Positions 19,355-28,942 of a stretch of 64,000 bases of DNA are shown one piece after another. A program made the position numbers and the translations under genes. Under the pieces are notes generated by a model. The model saw only the letters and a program-made list of their open reading frames with translations, did not search any database and had not been told where the DNA came from. The stretch lies in contig CAMTPC010000001.1 of NCBI GenBank assembly GCA_947074295.1, positions 1-64,000 of the forward strand. The letters are read 5' to 3'. Position 1 is the stretch's first letter; the number at the start of each line of letters is the position of its first letter. This DNA is from an uncultured Bacteroides sp. Its GTDB lineage: Bacteria; Bacteroidota; Bacteroidia; Bacteroidales; Bacteroidaceae.

Positions 19355-21466
19355 ATGAAGAAAGTTACTTTTATCATGAGCAGCATCTTAGTGATGTCGT
19401 GCGCTGGAAAAGCGCCCAAAGTCAATTATCCTGAAACAGCTAAGGATGATGTAGTAGACGTTTATTTTGGCACAGAAGTGGCCGACCCTTACCGCTGGTT
19501 GGAAAACGACACTACTGCAGCTACAGCTACATGGGTAGCAGCACAAAACGCTGTGACCAATCAATATCTGGAGCAAATCCCTTTCCGCCAAGCTCTACTT
19601 GATCGTCTGACTTCGCTTTCAGATTACGAAAAAATCAGTACTCCATCCAAGAGAAATGGCAAATACTATTTCTATAAAAATGATGGATTGCAAAACCAAA
19701 GTGTACTGTATGTACAAGATAGCTTAGATAGCGAACCACGTGTATTTATCGATCCTAACAAGTTTTCTGAAGATGGTACGGTGGCTTTGGGACGCACTGC
19801 TTTTTCGCACGATGGCAAATATATAGCCTATGCAGTGTCAAAAAGCGGATCGGACTGGTTGGATATCTACGTGATGGATGTTGAAACTGGCCAGTTGTTG
19901 GAAGACCAAATCAATTGGGCAAAAGTGACCGGCATAGCATGGCAGAATGATGGCTTCTATTACAGTGCCTATGACAGACCTGTGGAAGGAAAAGAATATT
20001 CGCATGTGAATGAGAATCATAAAGTGTTCTATCACAAATTGGGTACACCACAGTCTGCCGATAAAGTGGTTTACACTAATCCTAAAGAGCCATTGCGCTT
20101 CTACACTACATCGACTAGCGATGATGACCGCTTCTTGTTCATGTATGAATCAGGCGCTTCGCGTGGTAATAACCTTTATATCACAGATGCTCAAAACAAG
20201 AAGGGCATGCAACAGCTAACTACTGACAATGAGTTTCAATATAGCCCTATCGAAGTGATTGGTGATAGCATCTTGATCTTTACCAACTACAATGCACCCA
20301 AAAACCGCATCATGGTAGCAGATGCCAAGAATCCGACCATCAATAACTGGACTGAACTTATTCCGGAGTCTGAGTCAGTACTATCGGGTGCACAGGTAAT
20401 CGGTGGCAAACTGTTCTTGACTTATGACCAAGATGCATCAAATCATGCCTATGTGTATGATCTTAACGGCACTCAAATCCAGGAAGTACAACTCCCATCT
20501 CTGGGCTCGGTAGGATTCAGTGGAAACAAGGATGACAAAGAGTGTTTCTTTGGCTTCACTTCATTCACTATTCCAGGTGCTACTTATAAATATGATGTGG
20601 ACAACAATACTTGGGAACTGTTCCGTGCTCCACAAGTGAAGTATAATCCAGATGAATTTGAGACTAAGCAAGTATTTTTCGCCAGCAAAGACGGTGAAAA
20701 AATCCCTATGTTCCTTACCTATAAGAAAGGCTTGCAACTTAATGGTAAAAACCCAGTCTTTCTATATGGTTATGGTGGTTTCGGTATCAGCCTCAACCCA
20801 TCATTTAACATGATGCGCATACCTTTCTTAGAAAATGGAGGTATCTATGCCCAAGTGAATCTACGCGGGGGCAACGAATATGGTGAAGAATGGCACGTAG
20901 CTGGAACGAAGATGAACAAGCAAAACGTTTTCAATGATTTCATCGGAGCTGCTGAATATTTGATCGACAACAAATATACTAATCCCGAAAAAATAGCAAT
21001 CGTAGGTGGTTCTAATGGTGGTCTATTGGTGGGTGCTTGTATGACACAACGTCCCGACCTATTCAAAGTGGCTATTCCACAAGTGGGTGTAATGGATATG
21101 CTTCGCTATCACAAATTTACTATCGGATGGAACTGGGCTAGCGACTATGGTACTAGCGAAGAGAGTCCAGAAATGTTTGAATACTTGTTAGGCTACTCGC
21201 CCATCCATAACATGAAGGAAGGAACAGCTTATCCAGCAACATTGGTTACTACTGCCGACCACGACGATCGTGTGGTACCAGCTCACTCGTTTAAATTTGC
21301 AGCAGCACTGCAAGAAGCCAATGATGGAACTAACCCAACTTTGATCCGTATCGACAGCAAAGCAGGACATGGTGCCGGCAAACCCATCCAGAAAGTACTG
21401 GAAGAGCAGGCTGATATTTATAGCTTCATCCTCTATAACATGAACGAAAAACCATCGTTTAAATAA
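19355..21466 (+). CDS. Prolyl oligopeptidase (S9A), lipoprotein
   Basis: 703 aa serine peptidase that cuts short peptides after proline. A lipobox (LVMSC, Cys16) predicts an envelope lipoprotein. The N-terminal S9 beta-propeller spans about residues 70-430, the alpha/beta-hydrolase domain the rest. Catalytic residues: Ser in GGSNGG (about 553), Asp in DHDDRV (about 638) and His in AGHGAG (about 672). PFRQALLDRL and YRWLENDTT are typical of the S9A N-terminus. Monocistronic with its own promoter and terminator. Together with the M24 peptidase at 23.2 kb it gives this region two proline-specific enzymes, useful for a peptide-fermenting cell. Confidence 0.95.
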   Translation: MKKVTFIMSSILVMSCAGKAPKVNYPETAKDDVVDVYFGTEVADPYRWLENDTTAATATWVAAQNAVTNQYLEQIPFRQALLDRLTSLSDYEKISTPSKRNGKYYFYKNDGLQNQSVLYVQDSLDSEPRVFIDPNKFSEDGTVALGRTAFSHDGKYIAYAVSKSGSDWLDIYVMDVETGQLLEDQINWAKVTGIAWQNDGFYYSAYDRPVEGKEYSHVNENHKVFYHKLGTPQSADKVVYTNPKEPLRFYTTSTSDDDRFLFMYESGASRGNNLYITDAQNKKGMQQLTTDNEFQYSPIEVIGDSILIFTNYNAPKNRIMVADAKNPTINNWTELIPESESVLSGAQVIGGKLFLTYDQDASNHAYVYDLNGTQIQEVQLPSLGSVGFSGNKDDKECFFGFTSFTIPGATYKYDVDNNTWELFRAPQVKYNPDEFETKQVFFASKDGEKIPMFLTYKKGLQLNGKNPVFLYGYGGFGISLNPSFNMMRIPFLENGGIYAQVNLRGGNEYGEEWHVAGTKMNKQNVFNDFIGAAEYLIDNKYTNPEKIAIVGGSNGGLLVGACMTQRPDLFKVAIPQVGVMDMLRYHKFTIGWNWASDYGTSEESPEMFEYLLGYSPIHNMKEGTAYPATLVTTADHDDRVVPAHSFKFAAALQEANDGTNPTLIRIDSKAGHGAGKPIQKVLEEQADIYSFILYNMNEKPSFK

Positions 21467-21491
21467 AAGGATTACTAAGTGCATTATAGAG

Positions 21492-21538
21492 AGCGCCTAT
21501 CGCAATCTTAATTGGAGATTGCGATAGGCGCTTTTTCT
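21492..21538 (+). terminator. Terminator after the prolyl oligopeptidase
   Basis: 17-bp perfect inverted repeat (21492-21508, 21516-21532) with a seven-base loop and a following T-rich tract. Confidence 0.9.
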
Positions 21539-21610
21539 TTAACAACTATCATTTTATCATTATTTAAAGAAATATTAGGGGTAAAATAGATTGTGAATTA
21601 AAAGTTTTTC

Positions 21611-21618
21611 TATATTTG
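21611..21618 (+). promoter_or_regulatory. -7 element of the gdhA promoter
   Basis: TATATTTG matches TAnnTTTG. Transcription would begin near 21625, which rules against the in-frame upstream ATG at 21631 and supports the start at 21670. Confidence 0.65.
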
Positions 21619-21669
21619 CAAGTGTATTGATTGACATTTTATCAAAACAACCTTTTAAAACCACATATT

Positions 21670-23007
21670 ATGAATATTCAGAAAATCATGTCTTCTCTGG
21701 AGGCAAAGCACCCCGGTGAATCTGAGTACCTACAAGCTGTAAAAGAAGTACTTCTTTCGATAGAAGATGTATATAATCAGCACCCCGAGTTCGAAAAAGC
21801 TAAAATCATCGAACGTCTGGTCGAGCCTGACCGTATCTTGACGTTCCGTGTGACTTGGGTTGACGACAAAGGTGAAGTGCAAACTAACCTTGGCTACAGA
21901 GTGCAGTTCAACAACGCTATCGGTCCCTACAAAGGTGGGTTGCGTTTTCACGCTTCTGTAAATCTATCAATCTTAAAATTCCTAGGATTTGAACAAACCT
22001 TCAAGAATGCCTTGACTACTCTGCCTATGGGTGGTGGCAAAGGTGGCTCCGACTTCTCGCCACGCGGCAAGAGCGATGCCGAAATCATGCGTTTCTGCCA
22101 AGCTTTCATGCTTGAACTATGGCGCAATATCGGTCCCGATACGGATGTTCCAGCTGGTGATATCGGCGTAGGTGGACGCGAAGTAGGCTATCTGTATGGT
22201 ATGTACAAGAAATTGACCCGCGAATGCACGGGAACGATGACTGGCAAAGGATTGGAATTTGGCGGCTCATTGATTAGACCTGAGGCTACAGGCTTTGGTG
22301 GACTTTATTTCGTGAACGAGATGCTCCAAACTAAAGGTGAATCGATGGTAGGTAAGACTGTCGCTATCTCAGGCTTCGGAAATGTGGCATGGGGAGCAGC
22401 TATCAAAGCCAATGAACTGGGCGCTAAAGTAGTGACTCTATCTGGACCCGATGGCTATATCTATGATCCTGATGGTATCAGTGGCGAAAAAATCGAATAT
22501 ATGTTGGAGCTTCGTGCATCGGGCAATGATATAGTTGAACCATATGCGGAAGAATTCCCTAATGCAAAATTCGTGGCTGGCAAACATCCATGGGAGGTGA
22601 AGGTAGATATCGCTCTACCATGTGCCACTCAAAACGAATTGAACGAGGAAGATGCGAAACATTTGATAAATAACGGAGTGCTATGTGTAGGCGAAATCTC
22701 TAACATGGGATGTACACCCGAAGCTATCGACCTCTTCATAGAACACAAGGTGATGTATGCACCTGGCAAAGCTGTAAATGCTGGAGGTGTAGCTACATCA
22801 GGACTCGAAATGTCACAAAATGCAATGCATATGACTTGGAGTGCTGCCGAAGTGGATGAAAAGCTGCACGCCATTATGCACAACATACATGCACAATGTG
22901 TGAAATATGGCACTGAAACTGATGGTTACATCAATTATGTAAAAGGTGCCAACATCGCTGGCTTTATGAAAGTGGCTCATGCCATGCTAGGCCAAGGTAT
23001 CATTTAA
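21670..23007 (+). CDS. gdhA: Glutamate dehydrogenase
   Basis: 445 aa, hexameric type, fixing ammonia onto 2-oxoglutarate with NAD(P)H. Motifs: GGLRFH and PMGGGKGG (substrate and catalytic lysines), PAGDIGVGGREVGYLYG, and the coenzyme fold ISGFGNVAWGAA. The start at 21670 (MNIQKIMSSL) is chosen because a longer in-frame ATG at 21631 would lie almost at the transcription start. Supplied with 2-oxoglutarate by the acn-icd-gltA operon nearby, and with ammonia possibly from urea taken up by the urt system at the right end; this link is inferred. Confidence 0.97.
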   Translation: MNIQKIMSSLEAKHPGESEYLQAVKEVLLSIEDVYNQHPEFEKAKIIERLVEPDRILTFRVTWVDDKGEVQTNLGYRVQFNNAIGPYKGGLRFHASVNLSILKFLGFEQTFKNALTTLPMGGGKGGSDFSPRGKSDAEIMRFCQAFMLELWRNIGPDTDVPAGDIGVGGREVGYLYGMYKKLTRECTGTMTGKGLEFGGSLIRPEATGFGGLYFVNEMLQTKGESMVGKTVAISGFGNVAWGAAIKANELGAKVVTLSGPDGYIYDPDGISGEKIEYMLELRASGNDIVEPYAEEFPNAKFVAGKHPWEVKVDIALPCATQNELNEEDAKHLINNGVLCVGEISNMGCTPEAIDLFIEHKVMYAPGKAVNAGGVATSGLEMSQNAMHMTWSAAEVDEKLHAIMHNIHAQCVKYGTETDGYINYVKGANIAGFMKVAHAMLGQGII

Positions 23008-23066
23008 CACGTTTCCATGATCAAATAGTAGTGTTAGTATTTCTTTATTTTAGTGAATTGCAATGC

Positions 23067-23109
23067 CTGTCTATACCCCTGCTAAAGAGGTATAGACAGC
23101 ATTCTTTTT
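23067..23109 (+). terminator. Terminator after gdhA
   Basis: 11-bp perfect stem (23067-23077 with 23089-23099) followed by a T-rich tract interrupted by one C. Confidence 0.75.
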
Positions 23110-23142
23110 AGACAGATAGATCAGTTTATCGGAAAAACGAAC

Positions 23143-23150
23143 TACCTTTG
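23143..23150 (+). promoter_or_regulatory. -7 element of the M24 peptidase promoter
   Basis: TACCTTTG matches TAnnTTTG, about 33 nt before ATG 23183. Confidence 0.5.
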
Positions 23151-23182
23151 CATGCGTAACATAAAATAAAGACCAAGAAATA

Positions 23183-24343
23183 ATGATACAACCGGAATTA
23201 AAACTGAGACGTGACAAGATACGTCGATTGATGCAACAACACAACATAGATGCAGCCCTGATTGCTTGCAACATCAATCTGCTCTACACTTACGGAAGAA
23301 TCATCAGTGGTTATCTCTACTTGCCACTCGACTCACCTGCGCGCATCTTCGTAAAGCGTCCCAATCATATTAAAGGAGAGTTCGTGCACAACGTGCGCAA
23401 ACCCGAACAAATTATTGACATCCTCAAAGAGGAAGGATTGCCTATGCCTGCAAAAGTGATGCTCGAAGCCGACGAACTGTCCTACACAGATTATATGCGT
23501 CTGGCCAATCTATTTCCTGAAGCTGAAATAGCCAATGCCACACCAATCATCCGTGAAGCACGCAGCATAAAAACCCCACTGGAAATTGAATTATTCCGCC
23601 GTTCGGGCGCTGCACATACTAAAGCTTATAATCAAATTCCAACAGTATTTAAACCAGGGATGACTGACTTGCAATTATCAATCGAGGTAGAAAGATTGAT
23701 GCGCTTAGAAGGTAACTTGGGAGTGTTCCGTGTATTCGGACAAAGCATGGAAATTTTCATGGGAAGTCTGCTTGCTGGTGATAATGCCGCATATCCATCA
23801 CCATTCGATTTTTCGCTAGGTGGCCAAGGCTTGCACCCTGCATTGCCTGGTAGCGTGAATGGCTCACCACTTAAGGCGGGAGAAACCATCATGGTAGATA
23901 TGGGAGGTAACTTCAATGGATATATGGGCGATATGAGTCGTGTGTATTCTGTAGGTAAGTTGACACAAAAAGCCTACGATGCCCATCAAGTGTGTATTGA
24001 TATTCAGAATGAACTGATTAATGACTCCAAACCAGGAACTGTGTGCGAAGACCTATACAACAAAGCTATCGATATGGTAACTAAGGCAGGCTTTGCTGAT
24101 AATTTCATGGGTATCGATCAGAAAGCAGGTTTCATTGGTCATGGTATCGGTCTAGAAATCAATGAAATACCAGTAATAGCTCCTCGCATAAAGAGAGAAC
24201 TGGAAGCTGGAATGGTATTTGCATTAGAACCTAAAATCGTTCTACCAGGTATCGGCGCAGTAGGCGTTGAAAATTCATGGGCAGTGAATACAGAAGGCGT
24301 TGAAAAACTAACACTTTGTGATGAAGCTATAGTAGAATTATAA
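23183..24343 (+). CDS. M24-family Xaa-Pro peptidase
   Basis: 386 aa with an N-terminal creatinase-like domain (residues 1-130) and a C-terminal pita-bread metallopeptidase domain. All five metal ligands are present: D239 (VDMGG), D250 (MGDMSR), H320 (GHGIGLE), E349 (ALEPK) and E363 (GVENSW). Such enzymes release N-terminal residues before proline or cleave Xaa-Pro dipeptides. No signal peptide, so cytoplasmic; it would complete the breakdown of proline peptides trimmed outside by the lipoprotein S9 peptidase. Aminopeptidase versus dipeptidase specificity cannot be fixed from sequence. Confidence 0.92.
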   Translation: MIQPELKLRRDKIRRLMQQHNIDAALIACNINLLYTYGRIISGYLYLPLDSPARIFVKRPNHIKGEFVHNVRKPEQIIDILKEEGLPMPAKVMLEADELSYTDYMRLANLFPEAEIANATPIIREARSIKTPLEIELFRRSGAAHTKAYNQIPTVFKPGMTDLQLSIEVERLMRLEGNLGVFRVFGQSMEIFMGSLLAGDNAAYPSPFDFSLGGQGLHPALPGSVNGSPLKAGETIMVDMGGNFNGYMGDMSRVYSVGKLTQKAYDAHQVCIDIQNELINDSKPGTVCEDLYNKAIDMVTKAGFADNFMGIDQKAGFIGHGIGLEINEIPVIAPRIKRELEAGMVFALEPKIVLPGIGAVGVENSWAVNTEGVEKLTLCDEAIVEL

Positions 24344-24358
24344 CTAATCGCTATAAAT

Positions 24359-24401
24359 AGAGAAAGGGTAGAAAACTATAATAGCTTTCTACCCTTTCTC
24401 T
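24359..24401. terminator. Bidirectional terminator between the M24 peptidase and the CCA enzyme
   Basis: 16-bp perfect inverted repeat (24359-24374, 24386-24401) between two convergent genes. Confidence 0.75.
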
Positions 24402-24418
24402 ATTTACATATCATATTG

Positions 24419-25858
24419 TCATTTCTTCTCAATAGGTTTAAGCCCCATTTTAGCCGCTTTTGCCAATAGATAATCATAAGCAGGTTGATACTCGTTAGGT
24501 ATAACACCATCCAGTATAGCATCTTTAATAGAGCTTTTTAAAGAGCCAACTTCGGCACAAGGCGCCAAGCCAAAAATCTCCATAATTTCTTCGCCTTTGA
24601 CGGGTGGCTGAAAGTTGCGCACTCGATCTTTCTCCTCAATATCTTTCAACTTTTGTCGTACCAAAGCGAAGTTGTTCAAGAAACGCTGTTTACGCTCATT
24701 ATTCTTTGAAGTAATATCCGCTTCGCATAATGTCATCAAATCATCGATATCATCACCAGCATCGAAAAGCAAACGACGAACCGCAGAATCTGTTACCACA
24801 TCATCGGCAATAACAATAGGACGAAGGTGCAAGCTTACCAACTTCTGTACAAACTTCATCTTTTCATTCATGGGTAGCTTCATCTTACGAAAGATAATAG
24901 GCACCATCTTCTCACCCTCGTAATTGTGATTATGAAATGTCCAACCTGCTTTTTGTTCCCAGCGTTTTGTCTTAGGCTTAGCTATATCATGTAATATTGC
25001 TGCCCAGCGCAACCAAAGATTATCGGTATGTTTGCTAATATTATCAAGCACCTCGAGTGTATGGTAAAAGTTATCCTTATGACTACGACCATTACGAGTC
25101 TCTACTCCCTGCAATGCCACAAACTCAGGGAAGATATATTCTAGTAGTCCGCAACGATCTAAATCGATGAAACCTTTAGATGGTATAGGTGATAAGATAA
25201 TCTTGTTCAGCTCATCGGCAATACGTTCGCGCGATATGATTTCAATACGTTCTGCATTACGTTCAAGAGATTCGAAGGTAGCATCATCAATATAAAAGTT
25301 GAGTTGTGTTGCGAAACGGATACAACGCATCATACGTAAAGGATCATCGCTAAAAGTTATATCAGGATCAAGAGGGGTACGAATAGTCTTTTCCCGTAAA
25401 TCTTCCAAACCATTGAACGGATCGACCAACTCGCCAAACCGTGCATTATTCATGCATACCGCCATGGCATTTATGGTAAAATCGCGACGGTTTTGATCAT
25501 CTTCTAAAGTGCCATCCTCTACAATAGGCTTGCGCGAATCTCGCTGATAAGACTCCTTACGAGCACCAACAAATTCAATTTCATGTTCATAAAAACGTAC
25601 TTGTGCCGTGCCAAAGTTCTTAAATACAGAAACATGTGCTCCCTTACCCAAACGTCTACCTAACGCCTGTGCCATATCTATACCACTTCCCACTACCACT
25701 ACATCAATGTCTTTAGAGGGACGTTGTAAGAAAATATCACGCACATAACCACCGACAATATAGCATTCAAGACCTAACTCGTCTGCCGTTTCAGAGATAC
25801 GGGAAAATATTTTATGCTGGAATTTACTTTTAAGTTCTTCTGGTGTTAATGTTATCAT
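24419..25858 (-). CDS. cca: CCA tRNA nucleotidyltransferase / poly(A) polymerase family with HD domain
   Basis: 479 aa from the ATG at 25858. N-terminal class II nucleotidyltransferase domain with GGYVRD and the catalytic D-x-D (D50, D52), then RRDFTINAMA; a central RNA-binding region; and an HD domain with LHDIAKPKT. It adds or repairs the 3' CCA of tRNAs. The frame is open further to a TTG at 25879 and an ATG at 25873, but the -7 element TAACTTTG (25888-25895) would put the transcript start near 25881, so 25858 is preferred. Divergent from the lipoprotein at 25972. Confidence 0.93.
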   Translation of the reverse strand: MITLTPEELKSKFQHKIFSRISETADELGLECYIVGGYVRDIFLQRPSKDIDVVVVGSGIDMAQALGRRLGKGAHVSVFKNFGTAQVRFYEHEIEFVGARKESYQRDSRKPIVEDGTLEDDQNRRDFTINAMAVCMNNARFGELVDPFNGLEDLREKTIRTPLDPDITFSDDPLRMMRCIRFATQLNFYIDDATFESLERNAERIEIISRERIADELNKIILSPIPSKGFIDLDRCGLLEYIFPEFVALQGVETRNGRSHKDNFYHTLEVLDNISKHTDNLWLRWAAILHDIAKPKTKRWEQKAGWTFHNHNYEGEKMVPIIFRKMKLPMNEKMKFVQKLVSLHLRPIVIADDVVTDSAVRRLLFDAGDDIDDLMTLCEADITSKNNERKQRFLNNFALVRQKLKDIEEKDRVRNFQPPVKGEEIMEIFGLAPCAEVGSLKSSIKDAILDGVIPNEYQPAYDYLLAKAAKMGLKPIEKK

Positions 25859-25887
25859 ATTATTTATTGTCATTACCAATCAATATG

Positions 25888-25895
25888 CAAAGTTA
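25888..25895 (-). promoter_or_regulatory. -7 element of the cca promoter
   Basis: TAACTTTG on the minus strand matches TAnnTTTG and decides the start-codon choice for cca. Confidence 0.6.
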
Positions 25896-25937
25896 CAACT
25901 TTAGTAGCTATTGCTCACTTCTGAGGCTATTTTTAAG

Positions 25938-25945
25938 TATATTTG
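25938..25945 (+). promoter_or_regulatory. -7 element of the lipoprotein gene at 25972
   Basis: TATATTTG matches TAnnTTTG; leader of about 20 nt. It is arranged back to back with the cca promoter, 42 bp apart. Confidence 0.6.
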
Positions 25946-25971
25946 CCCAGAGAAATTAATGCAAGAATAAA

Positions 25972-26817
25972 ATGAAAACAAAATTGAGTATCCTTCTCGG
26001 TGTCTTAACATTTGGTTTGGCACTCACTTCGTGTGGTAATTCAGAGAAAAAGAAAGCCGAGCAACAATTAGTAATGGCACAAGAAGCTTTTCAACTAGGC
26101 AATTATAATGAAGCTAAACAACTTATAGATAGTATCAAGATATTATACCCCAAAGCTTATGATGCCCGTAAGGAAGGCATCGGTCTAATGCAACAGGTAG
26201 AGCTAGCCGAACAAAAACAAACGCTTCACTTCTTGGACAGCTTAATGACTGTGACCGAAGAAGAAATTGCTTTAATCATCGGCAACTATAAACTAGAGAA
26301 AGATACAGTTTACCAACAGGTGGGCAACTATTTTTGGCCTACACAAGTAGTAGAAAGAAATCTTGATAGAAGCTTCCTCCGCTTCCAAGTAAGCGAACAT
26401 GGCGTAATGAGCATGACTTCAATTTACAATGGGGGGTATTCTATCCATCATCATGCTGTGAAAGTAACTGCACCCGACGCTACTTTTGCTGAAACACCTA
26501 TGTCGCGCGATAGCTACGAAACAACCAATCTAGACCGCAAGATTGAGCAATGCGATTTCAAAGTAGGGCACGACGGCGATGTCATCGGGTTCATTAGCTT
26601 GAATCGTGATAACAATTTGAAAGTGGAATACATTGGAGATAAGAAGTTCAATACCGTAATGACACCTGACGACAGAAAGGCAGCAGCAGGAATTTACGAA
26701 TTAGCACAACTATTGTCTGCTAAACAGAAAATTAAATCCGAGCAAGAAGAAGCCAATCAAAAGATTCAGTTCATAGAAAAGAAGATGGCTGAACGCAACG
26801 AAAAAGCTCCCGAATAA
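25972..26817 (+). CDS. Lipoprotein of unknown function
   Basis: 281 aa with a lipobox (ALTSC, Cys21). Residues 30-65 resemble one tetratricopeptide-like hairpin (AQEAFQLGNYNEAKQLIDS), the middle is a mixed alpha/beta region without a family I recognise, and residues 240-281 are a charged helix likely to form a coiled coil. The gene is convergent with the short-chain dehydrogenase, only four bases apart, so both transcripts must run into each other. Function unknown; probably anchored in the envelope. Confidence 0.85.
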   Translation: MKTKLSILLGVLTFGLALTSCGNSEKKKAEQQLVMAQEAFQLGNYNEAKQLIDSIKILYPKAYDARKEGIGLMQQVELAEQKQTLHFLDSLMTVTEEEIALIIGNYKLEKDTVYQQVGNYFWPTQVVERNLDRSFLRFQVSEHGVMSMTSIYNGGYSIHHHAVKVTAPDATFAETPMSRDSYETTNLDRKIEQCDFKVGHDGDVIGFISLNRDNNLKVEYIGDKKFNTVMTPDDRKAAAGIYELAQLLSAKQKIKSEQEEANQKIQFIEKKMAERNEKAPE

Positions 26818-26821
26818 AGTA

Positions 26822-27667
26822 TTATAGCCAAGGAGATATGATTCGCTCTGTCTCCTCCCACAACTCTTCCATTTGCTTATGTTGCACATATTTATCCGAA
26901 AGTTTCTTTGTGTGACAACTCAAATTGAAAGTACCCGATTTCCCAGCATTTCCTTCATCAAGTAATAGTCCTATAGCGGTGGCCGCTCCTTGCTTTGGGC
27001 TACGAATAAATGGGCGGAAGAAAATATCTGTCAATGGATCAAACCAAGCATGCATCACAATTATAGGCGTAGAAACAATTCCTGGATCAGCAGCATTAAC
27101 GGAAATTCCTGCAACCTTAGTTCGTTTTGCCAGCTCTAAAGTAAAGAGCAGCAATGCCAACTTTGTATTACTATAGATAGGTATTCGCATAAATCCTCCT
27201 TTACGCCCCCGCTGGAAGAAGTCAGGAAATTCTAAGCTACCTATTGCATAAGTACATGAAACCATATTAACTATTCGTGCTCCACGCTTTAAAATAGGTA
27301 ATAATTTGCGCGTCAAAAGATAGGGAGCTACATAATTGATACTAACAGTACGTTCTAATCCATCTTCTGTTATCTTTAATTCCGTTTCCAGTGTTCCTGC
27401 ATTATTCATTAATAAAGAAATAGCGATATGTTTATCGAGCAATTCATCAGCTATGGTGGCAACAGACGCTAAAGACGAGAAATCGGCTTGCATCACATCA
27501 ATATAAGGATTACCTGTCTGTGTAACTAATTCCTTTCGTACTCTTTCTCCTTTTTCCTTGGTATAACAAACCATTATGACATGATATCCCGCAATGGCAA
27601 CTGCACGTGTAATCTCAGTGCCCATTCCGCCATCTGCGCCAGTAATAACCGCAATTTTTTGTTCCAT
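26822..27667 (-). CDS. Short-chain dehydrogenase/reductase, candidate hydroxysteroid dehydrogenase
   Basis: 281-aa SDR: cofactor loop TGADGGMG (9-16), NNAG (88-91), catalytic Asn111, Ser137, Tyr165-x3-Lys169. After the fold, a hydrophobic stretch around residues 206-220 (IVMHAWFDPLTDIFF) may form the substrate lid. It is the third gene of an operon behind a steroid-5-alpha-reductase homologue and an OYE-type reductase, which suggests oxidation/reduction of the 3-hydroxy/3-oxo group of a steroid or bile acid; such a trio (5AR, 5BR, 3-beta-HSDH) is described in gut Bacteroidetes that make isoallo bile acids. SDR family is secure, substrate is inferred. Confidence 0.88.
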   Translation of the reverse strand: MEQKIAVITGADGGMGTEITRAVAIAGYHVIMVCYTKEKGERVRKELVTQTGNPYIDVMQADFSSLASVATIADELLDKHIAISLLMNNAGTLETELKITEDGLERTVSINYVAPYLLTRKLLPILKRGARIVNMVSCTYAIGSLEFPDFFQRGRKGGFMRIPIYSNTKLALLLFTLELAKRTKVAGISVNAADPGIVSTPIIVMHAWFDPLTDIFFRPFIRSPKQGAATAIGLLLDEGNAGKSGTFNLSCHTKKLSDKYVQHKQMEELWEETERIISPWL

Positions 27668-27698
27668 TTGTCCTAACTCTATTTCCTATTTTATTCTG

Positions 27699-28925
27699 CT
27701 ATTGTTTTTCTAAATCATTTATCTCTTTAACTAAACTTTGCGGTAATTGTTCATTTAAATGTTTGTGACATGCCATTTCTATTGTATACATTCGACCGAT
27801 ACAATAATTGCTATGTCCACAAGAACATCGTGCATCTTCTTCCTCTTTCATGCGATTGACAAAGGCAGGTTCATTGAGTAAGGCGCGAGCCATTTGCACA
27901 GCTTCAAAGCCACTATCGAGCACCTCATCTATTTTGGCACGAGACACCAAACCGCCGACATAAATTAATTTAGCTTCGGGTAGTGCCTCACGAAATTTCA
28001 ATGCATCCTCCAAGAAATAGGTTTCCTGGAAAGGGACGGTAGGTATCATCATCTTACCTGCTAGTTTTACGCTATATTTCAACCACCAACAATCCATATA
28101 ATGCGTTAGTGTTTTGATAGGCATCGCTCCTCGCATCACATACATAGGCGCTTTACTTACAAATCCACCACTCAGCACTAGAGCATGTGCCCCTAGTTGT
28201 ATCAATCTTTTTGCCACTTGCAAAGTCTCATCTATCTCCATTCCCCCTTTAAAACCATCACGCATATTCATCTTGACAAATACAGCCATATCCGTTCCTG
28301 CAGCTTTCATTACTTCTTCCATCACCAAATCCATGAAGCGCATGCGATTGTCTAATGAACCACCATATTCATCTTTGCGCTTATTAGTGTATGGTGATAA
28401 GAACTGACTAATCAAATAGCCATGTCCAGCATGAATCTCTACGGCATCAAAGCCAGCTTCGCGAGCTAAATTTACTGCCTGTCCATAGGCTCTTGCCATT
28501 TCGGGGAGTTCTTCTTTTCGCATGCCACGAACGAAAGTAGGCGAATAGATATTAATACCTGTAGAGGCAGATATTGGGGTGACCCCACAAATGCCTTTGT
28601 GCGACATATTGCCACAGTGTCCTAACTGGATGCTTGCAGCAGCTCCTTCGGCATGAATAGCGTCAGTGATTTCTTTTAATCCAGGAACAATTTCGGGACG
28701 CATCCATAGTTGACGCTCGAAGGAGAGGCCACTTTGTGTTACCGATGCATAAGCAATGGTTGTCATTCCCACTCCGCCTGCTGCCACCGATTGATGATAA
28801 TCGAAAAGCATTTTGGAAGGTACGTTACCAGGACACATGCTTTCGAAAGCGGCAGAGCGAATGGTACGATTTCGCAAGGTCAAAGGACCAATTGTAACTG
28901 GTGTAAACAATTTGGATGTTTTCAT
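27699..28925 (-). CDS. Old Yellow Enzyme-family NADH:flavin oxidoreductase, candidate 5-beta-reductase
   Basis: 408 aa from ATG 28925; an earlier in-frame TTG at 28946 would overlap the upstream gene by four bases. FMN TIM barrel of the OYE type: HAGHGYLISQFLSP (165-178) followed by NKRKDEYGGS is the family hallmark. The C-terminus has a cysteine cluster C367-x-C369-x5-C375-x10-C386, an unusual spacing compared with the CxxCxxxC...C iron-sulfur site of longer relatives such as BaiCD and 2,4-dienoyl-CoA reductase, and the FAD/NAD domain of those is missing. Context (SRD5A homologue before, SDR after) suggests reduction of a delta-4-3-oxo steroid; other enones are possible. Confidence 0.86.
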   Translation of the reverse strand: MKTSKLFTPVTIGPLTLRNRTIRSAAFESMCPGNVPSKMLFDYHQSVAAGGVGMTTIAYASVTQSGLSFERQLWMRPEIVPGLKEITDAIHAEGAAASIQLGHCGNMSHKGICGVTPISASTGINIYSPTFVRGMRKEELPEMARAYGQAVNLAREAGFDAVEIHAGHGYLISQFLSPYTNKRKDEYGGSLDNRMRFMDLVMEEVMKAAGTDMAVFVKMNMRDGFKGGMEIDETLQVAKRLIQLGAHALVLSGGFVSKAPMYVMRGAMPIKTLTHYMDCWWLKYSVKLAGKMMIPTVPFQETYFLEDALKFREALPEAKLIYVGGLVSRAKIDEVLDSGFEAVQMARALLNEPAFVNRMKEEEDARCSCGHSNYCIGRMYTIEMACHKHLNEQLPQSLVKEINDLEKQ

Positions 28926-28942
28926 ATTTCGGATAGACTTAA

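Noticed and set aside
21631-21669. 13-residue N-terminal extension of gdhA
   Set aside because: Its ATG lies about 13 nt after the -7 element and would be at or beside the transcription start; the shorter start fits the family.
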